Source: Nonlabens sp. YIK11 (GTDB lineage Bacteria; Bacteroidota; Bacteroidia; Flavobacteriales; Flavobacteriaceae). Taken from it: DNA of 64,000 nucleotides. The notes under the pieces were generated by a model, which saw only the letters and a list, made by a program, of their open reading frames with translations, did no database searches and had not been told where the DNA came from. Below are positions 28,319 to 36,500 of the stretch, piece by piece; positions within the stretch are counted from its first letter, which is position 1; the number at the start of each line of letters is the position of its first letter. The DNA is taken from NCBI RefSeq assembly GCF_001413925.1, contig NZ_LBMJ01000001.1:2892001-2956000 (forward strand), read 5' to 3'. Position numbers and translations under genes: made by a program.

Positions 28319-28338
28319 AAGCCGCTACATGGCGGCTT
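28319..28338. repeat. REP-like hairpin between E2 and E1
   Basis: AAGCCGC, six-base loop, GCGGCTT; sits in the 41-base gap of the operon. A relative occurs at 44082. Confidence 0.7.
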
Positions 28339-28341
28339 CGC

Positions 28342-29694
28342 TTAATAATTAGTTTGCGGAGCTTCCTCTAGGTTCAAAGCCACTTGCTTCAAGAAACTAC
28401 CTCCCAAAAATCCATCAACCACCCGATGATCAAAACTCAAACTCAGCATCATCATACTCCTCACTTCAATGCTGTCAACGCCGTCTCTCGTCATTACCTC
28501 AGCACTTTTTTTGATAATTCCCGTAGCTAAAATCGCAACCTCTGGCTGATTGATAATAGGTGTTCCCATCAATGAACCAAATGTTCCAACGTTTGAGATT
28601 GTGAATGTTCCGCCTTTAATATCATCGCCACCTAATTTATTTTCCCTTGCGAGATTTGCCATACGATTTACCTCTGCAGCAATTTCTGGTAAAGATTTTT
28701 GATCGGCATTTTTTACAACGGGAACAATGAGATTTCCTGATGGTAAGGCAGTTGCCATTCCCACATTAATGTTCTCTTTTACAATGATGTTCTTACCATC
28801 GACGCTGGCATTGATGTTTGGAAACTCTTTGATGGCTCTGGCCACGGCATCTACAAATAGTGGTGTAAATGTCAATCGCTCACCATGCTTCTCTTGAAAA
28901 GCGGCTTTATTGGCATTTCTCCAGTTCATCAAATCGGTAAGGTCTGCTTCTACATAAGCCGTCACGTGTGGACTGGTGTGTTTTGAATACACCATATGAT
29001 CTGCAATCATGGATCGCATGCGGTCCATCTCGATAATCTTACCGGTTCCTTTATCAAACTTCAATTGAGGAATACGGTAGGCTGTAGGGTCTGGCTCGTT
29101 GCTTACAGCTTGTGCAAACTGATACGGACGACCATCATTTAAATACTGGATGACATCACTCTTGCGCAAACGACCTTCAGCTCCAGTGGCAGGAATACGG
29201 GCAAGTTCCTCATAGGATATGTGATTCTCGCGAGCAATTTTATCAATTAACGGACTGACGAATAGGTTTTTATTGACGTAAGAACTGGAAACTTGTTTTT
29301 GAACTGCTGAAGCAACTCGTTCTCGACTGTCGCTCGAACCGGTCCTATTTTGAGAGGCTGCACTGGCCTCACTATCTTTTTGAACGTCTTCCAGTCCGCT
29401 AGGTTTTTTGAGATCCTTTGCTTCTGGTTTTGAAGAAGCGCTTGCTTTTGTTGATTCATCACTAGCTTCAATCTGCGCAACAGGCTCACCAATTTCAACA
29501 ACATCACCGTTCCCAAATAAATGTTTGACCATCGTCCCGTCACATGGTGCCGGCACCTCGTTATCTACTTTGTCCGTTCCTACTTCTACCAGAATATCGC
29601 CTTCTGCAAAGGATTCACCTTCTTGAACCAGCCAATTGAGAATGGTTCCTTCAGTAATGGATTCGCCCATTTTGGGCAGTATAAAATCTGTCAT
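28342..29694 (-). CDS. 2-oxo acid dehydrogenase E2, dihydrolipoamide acyltransferase
   Basis: 450 residues. Lipoyl domain (about 1-75) with the lipoyl lysine in VEVGTDKVDNEV; a Ser/Ala/Lys-rich linker; E3-binding domain (about 150-190, SPLIDKIARENHISYEELARIPATG); catalytic acyltransferase domain ending in LSFDHRVVDGFLGGSFL with the active-site His. The frame also opens at 29703, but the -7 element at 29708-29715 and the usual MTDFILPKMGES start favour 29694. A REP-like repeat lies in the linker. It needs LipB/LipA for lipoylation and an E3 (lpd at 54771). Confidence 0.93.
   Translation of the reverse strand: MTDFILPKMGESITEGTILNWLVQEGESFAEGDILVEVGTDKVDNEVPAPCDGTMVKHLFGNGDVVEIGEPVAQIEASDESTKASASSKPEAKDLKKPSGLEDVQKDSEASAASQNRTGSSDSRERVASAVQKQVSSSYVNKNLFVSPLIDKIARENHISYEELARIPATGAEGRLRKSDVIQYLNDGRPYQFAQAVSNEPDPTAYRIPQLKFDKGTGKIIEMDRMRSMIADHMVYSKHTSPHVTAYVEADLTDLMNWRNANKAAFQEKHGERLTFTPLFVDAVARAIKEFPNINASVDGKNIIVKENINVGMATALPSGNLIVPVVKNADQKSLPEIAAEVNRMANLARENKLGGDDIKGGTFTISNVGTFGSLMGTPIINQPEVAILATGIIKKSAEVMTRDGVDSIEVRSMMMLSLSFDHRVVDGFLGGSFLKQVALNLEEAPQTNY
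29320..29338. repeat. REP-like repeat in the E2 linker
   Basis: TTCTCGACTGTCGCTCGAA, read in the linker as part of SSDSRERVAS. An 18-of-19 match occurs at 46385. Confidence 0.7.
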
Positions 29695-29707
29695 TGTTGC
29701 CATGACT

Positions 29708-29736
29708 CAAATTTACAAAAACTAACACTTGTTAGT
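29708..29736 (-). promoter_or_regulatory. Operator-like palindrome and -7 element before E2-E1
   Basis: ACTAACA-CT-TGTTAGT at 29721-29736 directly upstream of the minus-strand -7 element TAAATTTG (29715-29708). A repressor bound here would cover the space between -33 and -7. The same palindrome precedes paaZ and paaE. Confidence 0.75.
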
Positions 29737-29757
29737 CGTGAAGATTATGTTGGAATT

Positions 29758-29773
29758 CGCTTTCGCGAAAGCG
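29758..29773. repeat. Iterated palindrome copy 11
   Basis: Perfect intergenic copy, extended to ATTCCGC-like arms; between divergent E2 and the 29816 gene. Confidence 0.95.
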
Positions 29774-29797
29774 GAATCCATATTGGTACTATTCACT

Positions 29798-29805
29798 TAA
29801 ATTTG
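29798..29805 (+). promoter_or_regulatory. Candidate -7 element for the 29816 gene
   Basis: TAAATTTG, 10 bases before the ATG; the nearest TTG is too close to be a convincing -33. Confidence 0.4.
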
Positions 29806-29815
29806 TTATTTAAGT

Positions 29816-30187
29816 ATGAGTATGCAGGCAAAATATTTGAAGAAAGCCTTACTGGCCAATCAATATAAAATTGAGCGAGCTGAAAAATCCAAGAACTGGA
29901 TAGGTAGAAACAAGGTTAAAGTCATCTTGTTTGGAATATTTATGAGTGTTGTAGGTCCTGTCTACACGCATGAACCTGACGGGTTGCATCGTAGGGAAGC
30001 GGTTAAAGCTGTTGATGTAAGCGATTTTGGCCATATGGGTACAGCTATTGCATTTGCTATTTTTTACACACTAGCCTTTCTAGTTGCGTACTTTGTTTGG
30101 AAATATCAAGATGCAAAACAAATAAGGCAACTCAAGGAGCACCGCATACAACTGAAAGAACAACTAACATCAATACAACAAGTTTAG
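29816..30187 (+). CDS. Small membrane protein, unknown
   Basis: 123 residues with two hydrophobic spans (about 35-51, VKVILFGIFMSVVGPVY, and 77-97, GTAIAFAIFYTLAFLVAYFVW), basic ends and a C-terminal helical tail (IRQLKEHRIQLKEQLTSIQQ) likely to form a coiled coil. Unrecognised. It lies between the E2 operon and the paa region, transcribed divergently from E2 and convergently with paaY. Confidence 0.65.
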   Translation: MSMQAKYLKKALLANQYKIERAEKSKNWIGRNKVKVILFGIFMSVVGPVYTHEPDGLHRREAVKAVDVSDFGHMGTAIAFAIFYTLAFLVAYFVWKYQDAKQIRQLKEHRIQLKEQLTSIQQV

Positions 30188-30221
30188 GTAGTTTTAATTG
30201 GTAGAATTAACAAACTGCTAA

Positions 30222-30821
30222 TTAATTCTTCTTCATCTCCTGCAACGTCTTATAAAAATCTTCCTGCACTGGTCGGTTAGCTGGGATTTCTCGTAGAGGT
30301 TCGACTTCACTCATGGTTTCATGACAATCAGTTGGAAGTTGTTGGTAGAGCTTTGTGCCAGCGGTTTTCCAGGCGATCATCTCGTCGCTGACTTCTTTGA
30401 TTTTTTTGGCGGGATTGCCTACGATCAAGGATCTGGGATCAAAGACCGCTTCGGCCTTGACAAAGGACATAGCACCAACAATGCACTCATCACCTATCTC
30501 GGCATCGTCCATGATCACGCTGTTCATACCAATCAGACAATTGCGACCCAAATTTGCGCCATGAATCACGGCACCGTGGCCTATGTGTGCGCTCTCTGCA
30601 AAGCGAATGCTCTTACCAGGAAACATATGTACCGTGCAATTTTCTTGGACATTGACGCCATCTTCCAGAATGATCTCGCCCCAATCGCCACGTATCACCG
30701 CGCTAGGTCCTACATAACAATTCTTCCCGATGATCACATTACCAATCACCGCCGCCAGCGGATGCACAAATGAACTCTCGTGAATAACAGGTATGTGTCC
30801 CTTGAAACTGAAAATTGCCAT
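30222..30821 (-). CDS. paaY: PaaY, gamma-carbonic-anhydrase-like thioesterase of the phenylacetate pathway
   Basis: 199 residues of left-handed beta-helix hexapeptide repeats (HPLAAVIGNVIIGKNCYVGPSAVIRGDWGEI, ENCTVHMFPGKSIRF, HIGHGAVIHGANLGRNCLIGMNSV). The three metal His ligands of the gamma-CA fold are visible (TVHM, HIGHGAVIH). PaaY removes dead-end CoA thioesters formed during phenylacetate breakdown. Last gene of the paaZ operon. Confidence 0.9.
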   Translation of the reverse strand: MAIFSFKGHIPVIHESSFVHPLAAVIGNVIIGKNCYVGPSAVIRGDWGEIILEDGVNVQENCTVHMFPGKSIRFAESAHIGHGAVIHGANLGRNCLIGMNSVIMDDAEIGDECIVGAMSFVKAEAVFDPRSLIVGNPAKKIKEVSDEMIAWKTAGTKLYQQLPTDCHETMSEVEPLREIPANRPVQEDFYKTLQEMKKN

Positions 30822-30871
30822 AGCGCTAGGTTTTTAGAGAAGCCGACCTGCGACATCCCGACTGAATAGGA

Positions 30872-31624
30872 TTATTTGAACCGCTTGAGCGTTTCCTTGG
30901 TAAATTCACTCAACACAAGTTTTCCGGAAATTTTTGCTCTTTGAGCAAGTAATTCATCCCAGTTTTCACAACCCGACCAAAACATTAGTTTCATGTGTTT
31001 CATGGCTTCAGGATTATAGGTGCACAGATTTTCTGCAAATTTATGAACCGCTACGTCCATTTCTTCTGTCGATTCGTAAACCTCAGCAAATAAGCCGTTT
31101 TGTTGTGCCCATTCTGGTGAATAGAACTCGTTGGCATTTATCGCAATCTGGCTCATGCAGGTTAAACCTAATTTGCGCTCTACGGCTGGACCTACCACAA
31201 ATGGTCCGATACCTATGTTCAACTCGCTAAGTTTGATCGCTGCAAATTTGGTCGCGAAACAATAATCGGTCGCACTAGCAACTCCAACGCCACCACCAAC
31301 GGTTTTGCCCTGCACGCGACCTATAATGAATTTAGGACATTTGCGCATGGCATTGATCACATTTGCAAATCCACTGAAGAAGATCTCGCCCGTTTTCTCA
31401 TCATCAATCGCGATCAATTCCTTAAAGCTGGCACCGGCACAAAAGGTACGCTCACCACCAGATTTGAGGATGATCACTTTAGTCGCTTCATCTTTTCCTG
31501 CATCAGTAATTGCTTGTGCGAGTTGTGCCAGAACATCACCTGGCAGGGAGTTGTGCGCCGGATGAAAGAATTCAATGGTGGTTATTGAGTTTTCAGTTGT
31601 TGTTTTTACGTATGGTTTTGTCAT
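30872..31624 (-). CDS. Enoyl-CoA hydratase/isomerase family protein (PaaF-like by context)
   Basis: 250 residues, crotonase fold: ERTFCAGASFKELIAI (oxyanion hole), VQGKTVGGGVGVASATDYCFAT, and IGIGPFVVGPAVERKLG. The first catalytic Glu position seems replaced, since GGGVG is followed by VASATDYC, so hydratase activity should not be assumed. In this operon it would supply the second enoyl-CoA hydratase (PaaF role), as PaaG is encoded separately. Its ATG is 8 bases from the 3' repeat of the GIY-YIG module. Confidence 0.8.
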   Translation of the reverse strand: MTKPYVKTTTENSITTIEFFHPAHNSLPGDVLAQLAQAITDAGKDEATKVIILKSGGERTFCAGASFKELIAIDDEKTGEIFFSGFANVINAMRKCPKFIIGRVQGKTVGGGVGVASATDYCFATKFAAIKLSELNIGIGPFVVGPAVERKLGLTCMSQIAINANEFYSPEWAQQNGLFAEVYESTEEMDVAVHKFAENLCTYNPEAMKHMKLMFWSGCENWDELLAQRAKISGKLVLSEFTKETLKRFK

Positions 31625-31632
31625 GGCTATAA

Positions 31633-31656
31633 TTCTCCGCGTAGGCAGAGATCTTT
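31633..31656. repeat. Right-type inverted repeat of the GIY-YIG module (3' flank)
   Basis: Its complement reads AAAGATCTCTGCCTACGCGG..., matching the 32005-32028 copy at 20 of 24 positions in inverted orientation. Confidence 0.8.
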
Positions 31657-31668
31657 TTATCGTTTTAC

Positions 31669-31989
31669 TTAATCTTTATAATTACTAAAATCCCAGTCGC
31701 TACTTAAATCCAACCAGTCTTCATTTTTTTCTTGTATCAAGCGCATTTTCCATGCACGGTTCCATTTCTTGATCTGTTTCTCTCGAGTAAAAGTATCCTT
31801 CCATGTTCCAATAATTTCTTCATAATAAACTAACCAATCCACATTGTACTTTGCTGAGAAGGATGTTTTATATTTTTTGGATGTATGTTCAAATGTTCTT
31901 CTTACAATATCACCAGTCGCACCTACGTACAGAATCCTATTATTTTTACTGGACATGATGTAAACATAGTAGGTTTTCACTTCAGACAT
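31669..31989 (-). CDS. GIY-YIG endonuclease-domain protein in an inverted-repeat module
   Basis: 106 residues. The GIY-YIG core is visible as YYVYIMSS...ILYVGATGDIVRRTFEH, with the catalytic Arg in IVRR and Glu in FTREKQIKKWNRAWK. It is a single-domain YhbQ-type protein, a group that includes stand-alone nucleases of unknown role. It interrupts the paaZ operon on the same strand and is bracketed by inverted copies of a hairpin repeat, so it looks like an inserted module and not a catabolic gene. Confidence 0.88.
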   Translation of the reverse strand: MSEVKTYYVYIMSSKNNRILYVGATGDIVRRTFEHTSKKYKTSFSAKYNVDWLVYYEEIIGTWKDTFTREKQIKKWNRAWKMRLIQEKNEDWLDLSSDWDFSNYKD

Positions 31990-32004
31990 TTCGATAACCG
32001 ATTT

Positions 32005-32028
32005 AAAGATTTCCGCCTACGCGGAAAT
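32005..32028. repeat. Inverted repeat of the GIY-YIG module (5' flank), overlapping the paaZ stop
   Basis: AAAGATTTCCGCCTACGCGGAAAT; itself a hairpin (TTTCCGC, loop CTAC, GCGGAAA). It contains the last codons and the TAG stop of paaZ. Confidence 0.85.
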
Positions 32029-34560
32029 ATTGAACTGTTCAAAGTGATGATTCAAATGTTTACGCTCTAGTAGAGTCCATTCATATTTGCTTAGTTCTCC
32101 AAAAACAGCATTTTTGGTGGTTGCTTTTGGATTCTTTTTGAAATAATCTAAATATTCCTTTCGAGCTTCCAGCATTTTTGCCTTAGCAGTTTCTAGGTTT
32201 TCATGTTGCAAATCTTCCAGCGTACCGTCTTGTTTCATGAGCGGCATTTTGTGATTTTGAGGCATCTTATCATAATTCCACAAGGTAGCGGCGACTTTTT
32301 CTAAATGCTCATCGGGCGTAGTGATGTCAAAATCTTGTTTTTCACCGCTGGCGATACGGTAGCTCATTTCCAAATGCTCCACCATATGTTGAGGAGTCAT
32401 GGAACCCCATTGAGGTTTGGTATCTGAGTTCAATTTCGCGAAAGCGGACTTAATATACTTCTCTGTAATCTCTTTGAATATGTCTTGCTTCTTTTCTACC
32501 ATGGTCAGAATGGTGGCAATCGCTACAAGTGATTCGGCTTCCTCATCAGTTTTACCGTTTTCATAATCTACGGGTTCTGCATCAAATACTTCGACATACC
32601 ATTTTACGATTCCGCTGGGATGCTCGCGACCTGAAACGTCGCGCTCGCGTTTTTCCTTGCAGGTCAAACGCACATAAATCGTGTCGTTGTGGTATAAGGG
32701 TCGTAAAAACCGAATGTCTTCCAAACCATAGTTGGCAGAAACCGGTCCTTTATTAGGATAAACAAACAGTCCTGCGGCCGCACTTATGATGAAATAACCA
32801 TGTGCCGTGCGTTTCTTGAAAATACTGCCTTCCAGACTGGTAATATCTGTATGCGCATAAAAATGGTCCCAAGTGAGGTTTGCAAAATTCTGGATGTCCG
32901 TATTTGTGATGGTGCGTTTGTGCGTTTCCAACGACATTCCAGGCTTGATATCCTCATAATGGTAGGCAAAAGGATGCTTTTCGGCTTCCTTATAAGCACC
33001 ATTGGGCTGGTAAATTCCTGTAATTTCAGTCAATGAAGTTGGACTTCCTTGAACGGCACAACGTTGCATGTAATGCTTGATGCCGCGCAAACCGCCCATT
33101 TCCTCGCCACCGCCAGCACGTCCTGGACCACCATGAACCAATAGTGGCAATGGCGAACCGTGACCTGTGGATTGTGGAGCGCTTTCTTTGTTGAGTGTCA
33201 AAATCCTCCCATGGGAAGATGCGGCGTTGATGGTGTACACTTTCGCGAAAGCGTCATCTCCAGTAACCACACTACTCACCAGCGAGCCTTTACCCATGTG
33301 TGCCAGCTCGATCGCTTCGTCTAGATTCTTGTACGGCATGAGCGTGCTCACGGGACCAAAACATTCTACCTCGTGAACAGCATTGTTTTTAAATGGCTGG
33401 TCCTCACGCATCAAAATGGGCGATATAAAGGCACCTTTCTGGGCGCGATCACCCAGTATTTCTACCTCATCGAGGTTACCGTAGACGATTTCGGCAGTCT
33501 TGGAGATTTTTTGAATTTGTTCTTTCAACGTATCACGCTGATTGTTATTAATCATAGCGCCCATGCGTGTTTCACGCAATAGAGGATCGCCTATGACGGT
33601 TTGGGAAAGTTGTTTTCCTAAGGCAATTTGCACATCTTCCATCAGGTTTTCTGGCACCATAATCCTACGGATCGCCGTACACTTTTGACCTGCTTTTGAG
33701 GTCATTTCCTTGCGCACTTCCTTGATGAATATGTCAAACTCTGCAGTTCCTGGAACGGCATCAGGTCCTAAAACCGACGAGTTCAAAGAGTCGGCTTCCA
33801 TGGTGAATGGTACCGATTCTTCCAGCAATCGTGGATGTGATTTCAATTTTCTACCAGTGGCTGCACTACCCGTAAATGTGACAACGTCTGTGGAATTTAC
33901 CGTGTCCAGAACACTTGTGGTTAAACCGCTTAATAATTGTAGTGCACCTTCTGGTAGGATACCGCTAGCGATGATCTCACGCACGACAGCTTCTGTCAAG
34001 AAAGCGGTTTGTGGTGCAGGCAACACCACTGCCGGCATACCTGCCATCCAGTTGACCGCGCATTTTTCCAACATTCCCCAAACTGGGAAATTAAAGGCGT
34101 TAATATGTACAGCAACACCTTTGCGAGGTACGAGAATGTGATGCGCCATGAACCGGCCACCGCGAGAGAGATCTATAGGATCACCTTCTACAGCATAACT
34201 CTGGTCTGGGAAAAGCTTACGTAAACTGGCATTGGCAAATAGGTTCCCAAAGCCACCTTCTATATCTACCCAGGAGTCGGCCCGAGTAGCACCGGTACGA
34301 TAACTGATCTCGTAGAATTTAGCCTTGCGTTTTTCCAGATACAGCGCCAGTTTTTTGATCATGTTACCGCGCTGCTGGAAAGTCATGTCCCGCAACACTT
34401 TACCGTGATCGCGACCATATTGCAAAACACCAGCAATATCAAGGTTTGCCGTACTAGTAGCACCTATTTGCTCACCGGTAATCGCATCCCACATGAAGCG
34501 CTCGTTACCGTCCTGCTTTCCAGCTTGCCATTGACCGTTGATGTAACTTTTTAGGATCAT
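32017..34560 (-). CDS. paaZ: PaaZ, bifunctional ring-opening hydrolase/aldehyde dehydrogenase with extra C-terminal domain
   Basis: 847 residues. Aldehyde dehydrogenase domain (about 1-520) with the catalytic Cys in KAGQKCTAIRR and EADSLNSS. MaoC-type hydratase domain (about 545-690) with LTWDHFYAHTD and KKRTAHGYFIISAAAG. It opens oxepin-CoA and oxidises the semialdehyde. The last 150 residues (WGSMTPQHMVEHLEMSYRI..., NHKMP) resemble DUF1569/DinB-like domains and are absent from E. coli PaaZ (681 residues). The frame opens at 34623, but ATG 34560 begins the standard MILKSYINGQW. Two variant palindromes are in frame. The stop lies in the GIY-YIG repeat. Confidence 0.93.
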   Translation of the reverse strand: MILKSYINGQWQAGKQDGNERFMWDAITGEQIGATSTANLDIAGVLQYGRDHGKVLRDMTFQQRGNMIKKLALYLEKRKAKFYEISYRTGATRADSWVDIEGGFGNLFANASLRKLFPDQSYAVEGDPIDLSRGGRFMAHHILVPRKGVAVHINAFNFPVWGMLEKCAVNWMAGMPAVVLPAPQTAFLTEAVVREIIASGILPEGALQLLSGLTTSVLDTVNSTDVVTFTGSAATGRKLKSHPRLLEESVPFTMEADSLNSSVLGPDAVPGTAEFDIFIKEVRKEMTSKAGQKCTAIRRIMVPENLMEDVQIALGKQLSQTVIGDPLLRETRMGAMINNNQRDTLKEQIQKISKTAEIVYGNLDEVEILGDRAQKGAFISPILMREDQPFKNNAVHEVECFGPVSTLMPYKNLDEAIELAHMGKGSLVSSVVTGDDAFAKVYTINAASSHGRILTLNKESAPQSTGHGSPLPLLVHGGPGRAGGGEEMGGLRGIKHYMQRCAVQGSPTSLTEITGIYQPNGAYKEAEKHPFAYHYEDIKPGMSLETHKRTITNTDIQNFANLTWDHFYAHTDITSLEGSIFKKRTAHGYFIISAAAGLFVYPNKGPVSANYGLEDIRFLRPLYHNDTIYVRLTCKEKRERDVSGREHPSGIVKWYVEVFDAEPVDYENGKTDEEAESLVAIATILTMVEKKQDIFKEITEKYIKSAFAKLNSDTKPQWGSMTPQHMVEHLEMSYRIASGEKQDFDITTPDEHLEKVAATLWNYDKMPQNHKMPLMKQDGTLEDLQHENLETAKAKMLEARKEYLDYFKKNPKATTKNAVFGELSKYEWTLLERKHLNHHFEQFNISA
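32431..32446. repeat. Iterated palindrome copy 12 (left arm decayed)
   Basis: CAATTTCGCGAAAGCG in the C-terminal domain of paaZ, read AFAKL. Confidence 0.8.
33238..33253. repeat. Iterated palindrome copy 13 (one mismatch)
   Basis: CACTTTCGCGAAAGCG in the dehydrogenase domain of paaZ, read AFAKV. Confidence 0.85.
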
Positions 34561-34595
34561 AAAATTTGAGTGTGTAAATGTCTGTTTTTGAAATT

Positions 34596-34611
34596 CGCTT
34601 TCGCGGAAGCG
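34596..34611. repeat. Iterated palindrome copy 14 (one mismatch)
   Basis: CGCTTTCGCGGAAGCG in the paaZ leader, 36 bases before the ATG. Confidence 0.85.
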
Positions 34612-34657
34612 AAACCCCATCATGCCTTCTGCTAAAATACGAAAATGATAAAACGTA

Positions 34658-34673
34658 ACTAACAGTTGTTAGT
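34658..34673. promoter_or_regulatory. Operator-like palindrome before paaZ
   Basis: ACTAACA-GT-TGTTAGT, 98 bases upstream of the paaZ ATG. Both 7-base arms are identical to those before E2 and paaE. Confidence 0.75.
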
Positions 34674-34878
34674 ATAAATGCGCTGCCAATAGTTTTATAG
34701 GAAGGAATAAACCTACTCTGTTATGTGGCCTTTGGCTCAACTATAGGCCCAATATTTGCGTAGATGGATCGATCATTCGTTTAACAACGCATTTTATCGC
34801 TGAATTTGCTAATAAGTCGCATCATTAAATCGTTCCATTGATCTGTCAATTATCTTTAAGTATAAACTATTGGTTTCC

Positions 34879-35682
34879 ATGAAGTTGCTTTCCTACATTT
34901 TAACTTTTTCGGCCTTTTTTATAGGTAGAAGTCAGGTAGGTGTAAACACCAGCCAGTTTTCTGATGGAGTAGCTTTTGAGGTTACTGGAAATGGTGCTGA
35001 AGGTGTGATCCTAACAAGGTCTAATATTGAAGACCTTGACACAGAATTCCCATTACCGGTAGGTATTGAAGATGGGACGCTCACGTTTAATACGAATACG
35101 ATAACTGGTTTAGGCTATGTGTGGTGGGATGAACCGGCACATACCTGGAAATTCGTGGATCCATTTATAGGTAAAAAGGAACTCTATGGTAATCCTGTTG
35201 CAGACAATACGGCTGGTGATTTAAACCAAGATGAGAGTGCTGGTTTTAAAATTCCAATTTTTGGTAATCCAGAGTTTGAAAATAGCAATAATTTGTATGA
35301 AATGGTTGGAGCTAATGCCGTAGAACGCAGAAAAAATTTGAGAGTGAATGCCAAAGGCAGGTATCGCATCGCTGTCACCCTAGGATTAGAAGCACAAGAA
35401 GATGATGATTCTATCGATGATAACCTTGTCGAAATCAAAATCCAAGTAACAAGTAATCTAGGAGTCATTAGTTATCCCGGTGCCGATCAACATAGTTCTG
35501 AAATGGAAGACAATAGGACAGGTGAAGATGATGATGGTGCGGTTAGTTTTGTAGAAATTCTAGAGCTAGAAGAAGGCGATGTGCTAAGTCTAGTTTCCTA
35601 CCGTGCAAACAACAGTGGAAATAATATCGTATGGCTCAACTCCAGTAGACCCAGCTCTTTTTATATCATAAAGATCAATTAG
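34879..35682 (+). CDS. Secreted VGIGT-family protein A
   Basis: 267 residues: signal MKLLSYILTFSAFFIGRSQ then VGVNTSQFSDGVAFEVTGNG, GVILTRSNIEDLDTEFPLP and GTLTFNTNT, followed by a C-terminal beta-sandwich (from RVNAKGRYRIAVTLGLEA to PSSFYIIKIN) of C1q/TNF-like look. A TTG at 34870 opens the frame earlier but adds nothing to the signal. First of three tandem paralogues inserted between the two paa operons, on the opposite strand. A TATCTTTA at 34851 may be its -7 element. Confidence 0.75.
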   Translation: MKLLSYILTFSAFFIGRSQVGVNTSQFSDGVAFEVTGNGAEGVILTRSNIEDLDTEFPLPVGIEDGTLTFNTNTITGLGYVWWDEPAHTWKFVDPFIGKKELYGNPVADNTAGDLNQDESAGFKIPIFGNPEFENSNNLYEMVGANAVERRKNLRVNAKGRYRIAVTLGLEAQEDDDSIDDNLVEIKIQVTSNLGVISYPGADQHSSEMEDNRTGEDDDGAVSFVEILELEEGDVLSLVSYRANNSGNNIVWLNSSRPSSFYIIKIN

Positions 35683-35686
35683 CATC

Positions 35687-36487
35687 ATGATCAACTGGAT
35701 TTCAAACAAATCATCCGTTCTATTGATGTCGCTTTTTATAGCGTTAATCCCTTATGTGAGCATGGCGCAAGTTGGAATAGGCACTGAAGCGCCTTCGGCT
35801 GGTCTGCTTCTTGACGTGAAAGCTGCACCAGAATCTTCTGGGGTTGTTTTACCAGATGTAGATATTTTAGACTTATTCACCGTAGACCCATTGCCTTTAG
35901 GAACAGAGTTGGGCACATTGGTTTTTAATACCAATACCAGCACTGGTAAGGGATATTACTTTTGGGATGGAACGGCTTGGACTCGCTTTAACGCTTACAT
36001 AGGCCAGATGGCAAAATACAGCAATCCATCTGCTGGAGTGACGGGACCTAACATGAATAGTGGTGGCGGTAATGTGAGGATTGTAGGCAATACAGAATTC
36101 AGTGACAATCCAGTTTTGTACCAAGCTTCTGGCAACACGGGAATTACCGTCAACGAAACTGGAATTTATCAAGTAACGGTGGCTTTATCATTAGTTGGAA
36201 CCTATGGAACAACTGGCACACCTCAAAGAAATTCAAGAGCAGAAATTGATATAAGAATACGTGTGAACGGTGCGGACAGAGGTCCCTTGTATCGCAGTAC
36301 CGAAATGAATATGACCGCCACTGCAGGCGACGTGGATAACGGATCTTTATCATTTACACAATCTGTAAAGATCGACGCCGGTCAAACGATTACCTTAAGA
36401 TACAATCCTTCTAAAAATGAAAACGTTGGAATTGTGAGATTAAGATCCCTAGGTACCTCGACTATATTTATTCAAAAACTATTATAA
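35687..36487 (+). CDS. Secreted VGIGT-family protein B
   Basis: 266 residues: signal peptide to SMAQ, then VGIGTEAPSAGLLLDVKAAP, GVVLPDVDILDLFTVDPLP, GTLVFNTNTSTGKGYYFWDGTAW, and a beta-sandwich domain (NETGIYQVTVALSLVG ... SLSFTQSVKIDAGQTITLRY ... TSTIFIQKLL). Four bases after protein A, so co-transcribed. The shared N-terminal block is the same as in the large protein at 19.1 kb. Adhesin, matrix or cell-surface role is inference. Confidence 0.78.
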   Translation: MINWISNKSSVLLMSLFIALIPYVSMAQVGIGTEAPSAGLLLDVKAAPESSGVVLPDVDILDLFTVDPLPLGTELGTLVFNTNTSTGKGYYFWDGTAWTRFNAYIGQMAKYSNPSAGVTGPNMNSGGGNVRIVGNTEFSDNPVLYQASGNTGITVNETGIYQVTVALSLVGTYGTTGTPQRNSRAEIDIRIRVNGADRGPLYRSTEMNMTATAGDVDNGSLSFTQSVKIDAGQTITLRYNPSKNENVGIVRLRSLGTSTIFIQKLL

Positions 36488-36500
36488 ATCATTCATAGCA

